Source: Xanthomonas sp. F10
GTDB lineage: Bacteria > Pseudomonadota > Gammaproteobacteria > Xanthomonadales > Xanthomonadaceae
NCBI RefSeq assembly: GCF_014206815.1
Contig: NZ_JACHNP010000001.1
Span: 1,330,456 to 1,394,455, forward strand
DNA: 64,000 bases
Direction: 5' to 3'
Below the pieces are notes generated by a model. That model did no database searches. It was not told the DNA's origin and worked only from the letters and a program-made list of their open reading frames with translations. How positions within the stretch are numbered: position 1 is the stretch's first letter; the number at the start of each line of letters is the position of its first letter. The position numbers were made by a program, and so were the translations under genes. Of the stretch, positions 60,069-64,000 are shown piece after piece.

Positions 60069-60253
60069 CCCGTATCCTCACCCCAACCCCTCTCCCAGGG
60101 GGAGAGGGGCTCTGCTTCTCCCTTCTCCCGCCGGGAGAAGGTGCCCCGAAGGGGCGGATGAGGGTACGGGCGCAGCCTCGTGCAGCCAAAACACCGCCCG
60201 CGCTGCGCGCCCAACCCTCACCCCAACCCCTCTCCCGGGGGGAGAGGGGCTTG
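60069..60253 (-). repeat. Copy of the 136-bp palindromic element, reverse orientation
   Basis: Contains AACCCCTCTCCC...GGGAGAGGGG hairpins at both ends, CTTCTCCC...GGGAGAAG, the GCCCC-GAA-GGGGC hairpin and GATGAGGGTACGGGCGCAGC, all matching the reverse complement of the array at 35887-36338. Its right end encodes the last dozen codons of the Nudix gene. Confidence 0.88.
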
Positions 60254-60793
60254 TCGTTGCAGCCACTTGCGCGCCATGCGCTGTAGCGACGGATCCAGGC
60301 CTGCTTCGTTCAGCAGTTCGGCGATCGGGCGCCAGGCCAGGGCCAGCGACTCGGCGCTGACCGCGAAGGTCTCGTCGGCGCCGGCACGGACCACGTAGCG
60401 TGCGTCGTAATGCCAGTGCCCAGGCACGTCGCCCCGCTCCGGAATCCAGTGCCGGTCCAGATCGAAAATCGCGCCATCCTCCAGCACCAGGCCAGGCAGG
60501 CCCGACTCCTCCTCGGCCTCTTTCAACGCCACCCGCGCCAGATCGCGGTCGCCGTCGGCGTGCCCGCCCAGTTGCAGCCAGCGCTGCAGCTTGCGGTGAT
60601 GGGTCAGCAAGGTGCGCAGACCGTCGGCGCTGACCAGCCAGGCCGAGCCGGTGAAATGGCCCTCCAGGCGTGCGCGCACGAACGGATCGGCGGCATCGTC
60701 CAGCAAGGCCAGGAACTGCGCGGCGACCTCGGCCTGATCCGGGCAGTGCCGGGCATGGGCCTGCAACTGCTGGCGTAGGGACGGCTCCGGCAT
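60218..60793 (-). CDS. Nudix hydrolase
   Basis: Protein of 191 residues of the Nudix superfamily, which hydrolyses nucleoside diphosphates linked to other groups. The Nudix box is GGHADGDRDLARVALKEAEEESGL: the EAEEE metal-binding core is intact, but the first conserved Glu is Arg and the RE pair is KE, as seen in some atypical subfamilies. A His-rich stretch (DVPGHWHYDARYVV) follows. The substrate cannot be predicted. The C-terminal tail QAPLPPGEGLG is read from an intergenic repeat element, so the ancestral gene probably ended about 12 codons earlier. Confidence 0.88.
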   Translation of the reverse strand: MPEPSLRQQLQAHARHCPDQAEVAAQFLALLDDAADPFVRARLEGHFTGSAWLVSADGLRTLLTHHRKLQRWLQLGGHADGDRDLARVALKEAEEESGLPGLVLEDGAIFDLDRHWIPERGDVPGHWHYDARYVVRAGADETFAVSAESLALAWRPIAELLNEAGLDPSLQRMARKWLQRQAPLPPGEGLG

Positions 60794-60962
60794 CGGCGTT
60801 CTCGCGTTCGGGGGCGGCCATTATCGCCGTCCACGGTGCGGCGCGGCTTGTGGCGGCCGGCCGGCTTTGGCATGGTACGACGCTTGCGTCGCCCGCTGTG
60901 GGCCCGGCGCTTCGCCATTGCCGGGGCCGCTTGCCCCGTACCGCCACCTGGGGATGCACCGA

Positions 60963-62435
60963 ATGCTCAAGTCTCTGCTGAGGGTCAAGCCGATCGAACC
61001 CGCCGGTCACGTCGACGCCGGCGAACCGTTCGAAGGCAGTCTGGAGGGCGAAGCCACCCTCAAACGCACCCTCACCGCCAGACACCTGATCCTGCTCGGC
61101 ATCGGTGCGGTGATCGGCGCCGGCATCTTCGTGCTCACCGGCCAGGCCGCGGCCAATCATGCCGGCCCCGCGGTGATGCTGTCGTTCGTGTTCGCCGGCC
61201 TGGCCTGCGCCTTCGCCGGGCTGTGCTACGCCGAGTTCGCGGCGATGCTGCCGGTCTCCGGCAGCGCCTACTCGTATTCCTACGCCACGCTCGGCGAAGG
61301 CGTGGCCTGGTTCATCGGCTGGTGCCTGGTGCTGGAGTACCTGTTCGCCGGCTCCAGCGTCGCGGTCGGCTGGTCGGCCTACCTGATCAGCTTCGTCACC
61401 GGCACCCTCGGCCTGCCTTTCCCCGCGGAACTGGCCAGTGCGCCGCTGACCTGGACCGGTCACGCGTTCGTGGCCTCGGGCAACATCGTCAACCTGCCGG
61501 CGGTGCTGATCGTGGCCGCGGTCAGCACGCTGTGCTACATCGGCGTCACCCAGTCGGCCTTCGTCAACGCCATCGTGGTGGCGATCAAGGTGCTGGTGAT
61601 CTGCCTGTTCGTCGGCGTCGGCATCTTCTACATCAACCCGGACAACTGGCATCCGTTCATCCCGGAAAACACCGGCCCGGGCGAGTTCGGCTGGAGCGGC
61701 ATCTTCCGCGCCGCCTCCATCGTGTTCTTCTCCTACATCGGCTTCGATGCGGTCTCCACCTCGGCCGGCGAGACCAAGGACCCGCAGAAGAACATGCCGA
61801 TCGGCATCCTGGTGTCGCTGGCCATCTGCACCATCATCTACATCATCGTCTGCGCGGTGCTGACCGGCCTGCTGCCCTACACCCAACTCGGTACCGCCAA
61901 GCCGGTGGCCACCGCGTTGGAGCACTACCCGCACCTGGCCTGGCTGAAGACCTTCGTCGAGATCGGCGCCATCGCCGGCCTGTCCTCGGTGGTGCTGGTG
62001 ATGCTGATGGCGCAGCCGCGCATCTTCTACACCATGTCGCGCGACGGCCTGCTGCCGAAGCTGTTCGGCAAGGTGCACCGCCGCTTCCACACCCCCTACG
62101 TCGGCACCGTGGTGGTCGGCGTGCTGGCGGCGCTGCTGGCCGGGCTGATCCCGCTGGACGTGCTCGGCGAACTGGTGTCGATGGGCACCCTGCTCGCCTT
62201 CGCCACGGTCTGCGTCGGCGTGATGGTGCTGCGCTTCACCCGTCCCGATCTGCCGCGTCCGTTCCGGGTGCCGCTGTTCTGGGCGGTGTGCCCGCTGGGC
62301 GCGCTGTTCTGCGTGGGCCTGTTCTTCCAGGCGTTCCAGGAGCATTGGAAGGTGTTCGTCGGCTGGACCCTGATCGGCCTGTGCATCTACTTCTTCTACG
62401 GCATCCGCAACAGCCGCCTGGCCGCCAAGGCCTGA
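60963..62435 (+). CDS. APC-family amino-acid permease (first of two)
   Basis: Inner-membrane transporter of 490 residues with about 12 helices. GIGAVIGAGIFVLTGQAAANHAGP at the first helix and FFSYIGFDAVSTSAGETKDPQKNMP at the sixth are signatures of the cationic amino-acid transporter-like branch of the APC superfamily. VSMGTLLAFATVC occurs near the end. I chose the ATG at 60963 (MLKSLLRV) because TGGGGA lies 8 bases upstream; an ATG three codons before overlaps that site. The following permease gene is a close paralogue. Substrate not predictable beyond amino acids. Confidence 0.94.
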   Translation: MLKSLLRVKPIEPAGHVDAGEPFEGSLEGEATLKRTLTARHLILLGIGAVIGAGIFVLTGQAAANHAGPAVMLSFVFAGLACAFAGLCYAEFAAMLPVSGSAYSYSYATLGEGVAWFIGWCLVLEYLFAGSSVAVGWSAYLISFVTGTLGLPFPAELASAPLTWTGHAFVASGNIVNLPAVLIVAAVSTLCYIGVTQSAFVNAIVVAIKVLVICLFVGVGIFYINPDNWHPFIPENTGPGEFGWSGIFRAASIVFFSYIGFDAVSTSAGETKDPQKNMPIGILVSLAICTIIYIIVCAVLTGLLPYTQLGTAKPVATALEHYPHLAWLKTFVEIGAIAGLSSVVLVMLMAQPRIFYTMSRDGLLPKLFGKVHRRFHTPYVGTVVVGVLAALLAGLIPLDVLGELVSMGTLLAFATVCVGVMVLRFTRPDLPRPFRVPLFWAVCPLGALFCVGLFFQAFQEHWKVFVGWTLIGLCIYFFYGIRNSRLAAKA

Positions 62436-62446
62436 TCCGCTCCCCC

Positions 62447-62472
62447 GAAGACCGGCGCCCGCGCCGGTCTTC
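62447..62472 (+). terminator. Hairpin between the two permease genes
   Basis: GAAGACCGGCG-CCCG-CGCCGGTCTTC is a perfect 11-bp stem with a 4-base loop, 11 bases after the first permease stop, with only a weak pyrimidine run behind it. Probably a partial terminator between the paralogues. Confidence 0.65.
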
Positions 62473-62520
62473 GCGTTCATCCCCTCTTCCTCGCGCGCCG
62501 CGCCCGGCTGGAACCGCTCC

Positions 62521-63954
62521 ATGCTCAAACAACTCTTGGCCACCAAACACCCCCACGCCAGCCACGAGGACGCCGGCGGGCTGGGCCTGCAACGCGCGCT
62601 CGGCCCCTGGGGCCTGACCGCGCTGGGCATCGGCGCGGTGATCGGCGGCGGCATCTTCGTCATCACCGGCCAGGCCGCGGCCAACCACGCCGGGCCGGCG
62701 ATCATGCTCTCGTTCGTGCTGGCCGCGGTGTGCTGCGCGTTCTGCGCGTTGGCCTACGCCGAGTTCGCGGCGATGGTGCCGGTCTCCGGCAGCGCCTACA
62801 CCTACACCTACGCCACCTTCGGCGAGCTGGCGGCCTGGTTCATCGGCTGGATGCTGGTGCTCGAGTACGGCGTATCGGCCTCGGCGGTGGCGGTCAGCTG
62901 GACCGGCTATTTCCTCAGCCTGCTCGACCACTTCGACATCCACCTGCCCGCGGCCCTGGTCAACGCGCCGCTGGACGGCAAGCTGCAGCCCACCGGCGCG
63001 ATCGCCAACCTGCCCGCGGCCGGCATCGTGCTGCTGCTCACCTGGCTGTGCTACGTCGGCATCCGCAAGTCCTCGGCGATGAACATGGCGATGGTGGTGC
63101 TGAAGAGCGGCCTGATCGTGCTGGTCATCGCCGCCGGCTGGAAGTACGTCGACCCGGCCAACTGGCATCCGTTCATCCCCGCCAACGAGGGCCCGGGCAA
63201 GTACGGCCTGGACGGCGTGCTGCGCGGCGCGGCGATGGTGTTCTTCGCCTACATCGGCTTCGAGGCGGTGTCGGTGGCGGCGCAGGAATCGCACCGGCCG
63301 CAGCGCGACCTGCCGATCGGCATGATCCTGTCGCTGGTGATCTGCACCGTGCTGTACGTGGCCATGGCCGCGGTGATGACCGGGCTGCTGCCGTACACGC
63401 AACTGGGCACCGACGAGCCGGTGGTGACCGCGGTGGCGGCGCATCCGCAACTGGCCTGGCTGCGCGTGGTGGTGGAGATCGGCGCGCTGATCGGCCTGTC
63501 CTCGGTGGTGCTGGTGATGATCATCGGCCAGCCGCGCATCTTCATGATCATCGCCCGCGACGGCCTGCTGCCGCCGGTGTTCACCAAGATCCACCCGACC
63601 TACCGCACCCCGCACGTCAACACGGTGATCACCGGCATCGGCATCGCCCTGCTGGCGGCGCTGTTCCCGCTGGACGTGCTCGGCGAACTGACCTCGATGG
63701 GCACCCTGATCGCCTTCGCCGCGGTCTGCGCCGGCGTGCTGATCCTGCGCCGCACCCAGCCGGACCTGCCGCGCCCGTTCCGCATCCCGTTCGCCTGGCC
63801 GATCTGCATCGCCGGCGTGCTCAGCTGCCTGGCGCTGCTGTCGAAAATGACCGCACACAACTGGATGCTGATGGTCGGCTGGACGGTGATCGGCCTGGCG
63901 ATCTACTTCGGCTACGGCTACCGCCACAGCCGCCTGCGCGGCAGCCAAGGCTGA
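62521..63954 (+). CDS. APC-family amino-acid permease (second of two)
   Basis: Inner-membrane transporter of 477 residues, about 12 helices, closely similar to the preceding permease: GIGAVIGGGIFVITGQAAANHAGP, FFAYIGFEAVSVAAQESHRPQRDLP and LTSMGTLIAFAAVC. It lacks the longer N-terminal extension of its neighbour (the upstream protein has about 15 extra residues). The ATG at 62521 has GGAAC about 10 bases before it. The tandem pair looks like a gene duplication, probably with different amino-acid preferences. It is followed by the start of another palindromic repeat. Confidence 0.94.
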   Translation: MLKQLLATKHPHASHEDAGGLGLQRALGPWGLTALGIGAVIGGGIFVITGQAAANHAGPAIMLSFVLAAVCCAFCALAYAEFAAMVPVSGSAYTYTYATFGELAAWFIGWMLVLEYGVSASAVAVSWTGYFLSLLDHFDIHLPAALVNAPLDGKLQPTGAIANLPAAGIVLLLTWLCYVGIRKSSAMNMAMVVLKSGLIVLVIAAGWKYVDPANWHPFIPANEGPGKYGLDGVLRGAAMVFFAYIGFEAVSVAAQESHRPQRDLPIGMILSLVICTVLYVAMAAVMTGLLPYTQLGTDEPVVTAVAAHPQLAWLRVVVEIGALIGLSSVVLVMIIGQPRIFMIIARDGLLPPVFTKIHPTYRTPHVNTVITGIGIALLAALFPLDVLGELTSMGTLIAFAAVCAGVLILRRTQPDLPRPFRIPFAWPICIAGVLSCLALLSKMTAHNWMLMVGWTVIGLAIYFGYGYRHSRLRGSQG

Positions 63955-63963
63955 GCCTTAGAG

Positions 63964-64000
63964 CCCCTCTCCCTCCGGGAGAGGGGTTGGGGTGAGGGTA
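63964..64000 (+). repeat. Start of another 136-bp palindromic element (cut by window end)
   Basis: CCCCTCTCCCTCCGGGAGAGG followed by GGTTGGGGTGAGGGTA matches the beginning of the units in the 35887-36338 array, plus orientation. Confidence 0.85.

Overview
The window is 64 kb of very GC-rich, gene-dense chromosome from a xanthomonad, most likely Xanthomonas or a close relative. The evidence is a complete rpf (regulation of pathogenicity factors) cluster in the Xanthomonas order, with aconitase A/rpfA, rpfB and rpfF facing rpfG-rpfC, followed by lysS, prfB, a membrane LytTR regulator, recJ, rpfE, greA and carB-carA. Other hints are a full-length 378-residue RpfG, and REP-like and 7-bp intergenic repeats of the kind I recall from xanthomonads. 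RpfF looks fairly divergent from the X. campestris protein and rpfH is absent, so a species outside the X. campestris core is plausible, but I cannot name it.

Layout. (1) 1-12 kb, + strand: three chemoreceptor genes (the first cut by the window edge), then cheR-cheD-cheB with stop/start overlaps and a PAS-PAS-GAF-GGDEF-EAL protein. FliA-like promoter motifs precede two of the receptors and cheR. (2) 12-15.4 kb, - strand: acnB and a VapBC-type toxin-antitoxin pair. (3) 15.6-22 kb: a candidate uptake/catabolic module of PrpF-family isomerase, lipoprotein, ATPase, permease and OprP-like porin on the - strand, divergent from a LysR regulator. (4) 22-36 kb: acnA (rpfA), a repeat-rich 0.9 kb gap, then rpfB-rpfF converging on rpfG-rpfC, followed by lysS, prfB (with its programmed +1 frameshift) and an RpfD-like LytTR protein. 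(5) 36-45 kb, - strand: a 136-137 bp tandem array, then recJ, rpfE, greA, carB, an inserted four-helix-bundle gene, carA and dapB. (6) 45-50 kb: a REP cluster, a MOSC protein, a PLP aminotransferase, and feoA-feoB with a Cys-rich partner behind a Fur-like box. (7) 50-54.5 kb, + strand: enoyl-CoA hydratase, VOC protein, HMG-CoA lyase, 3-hydroxyacyl-CoA dehydrogenase (leucine/acyl-CoA breakdown), EF-P-like EfpL and a small secreted protein. (8) 54.5-64 kb: a second REP cluster, a DUF4105-DUF2388 pair, a D-2-hydroxyglutarate-dehydrogenase-like flavoprotein divergent from serA, a Nudix hydrolase and two tandem APC amino-acid permeases.

How the genes work together. The rpf genes make (RpfF, RpfB), sense (RpfC) and transduce (RpfG, a c-di-GMP phosphodiesterase) the diffusible signal factor DSF. 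A second c-di-GMP enzyme sits in the chemotaxis adaptation operon. The D-2HGDH/SerA pair can pull serine synthesis forward by recycling 2-hydroxyglutarate. Housekeeping genes (lysS, prfB, carAB, greA, recJ, dapB) fill the rest.

The least explained parts are the PrpF/ABC/porin module, the carA-carB insertion bordered by inverted 7-mers, the 152 bp duplication of the acnA tail, and the several families of intergenic repeats. I saw no tRNA, rRNA, CRISPR array or insertion sequence. I do not see a clearly new biological system; the PrpF-transport module is the best candidate for an undescribed pathway.
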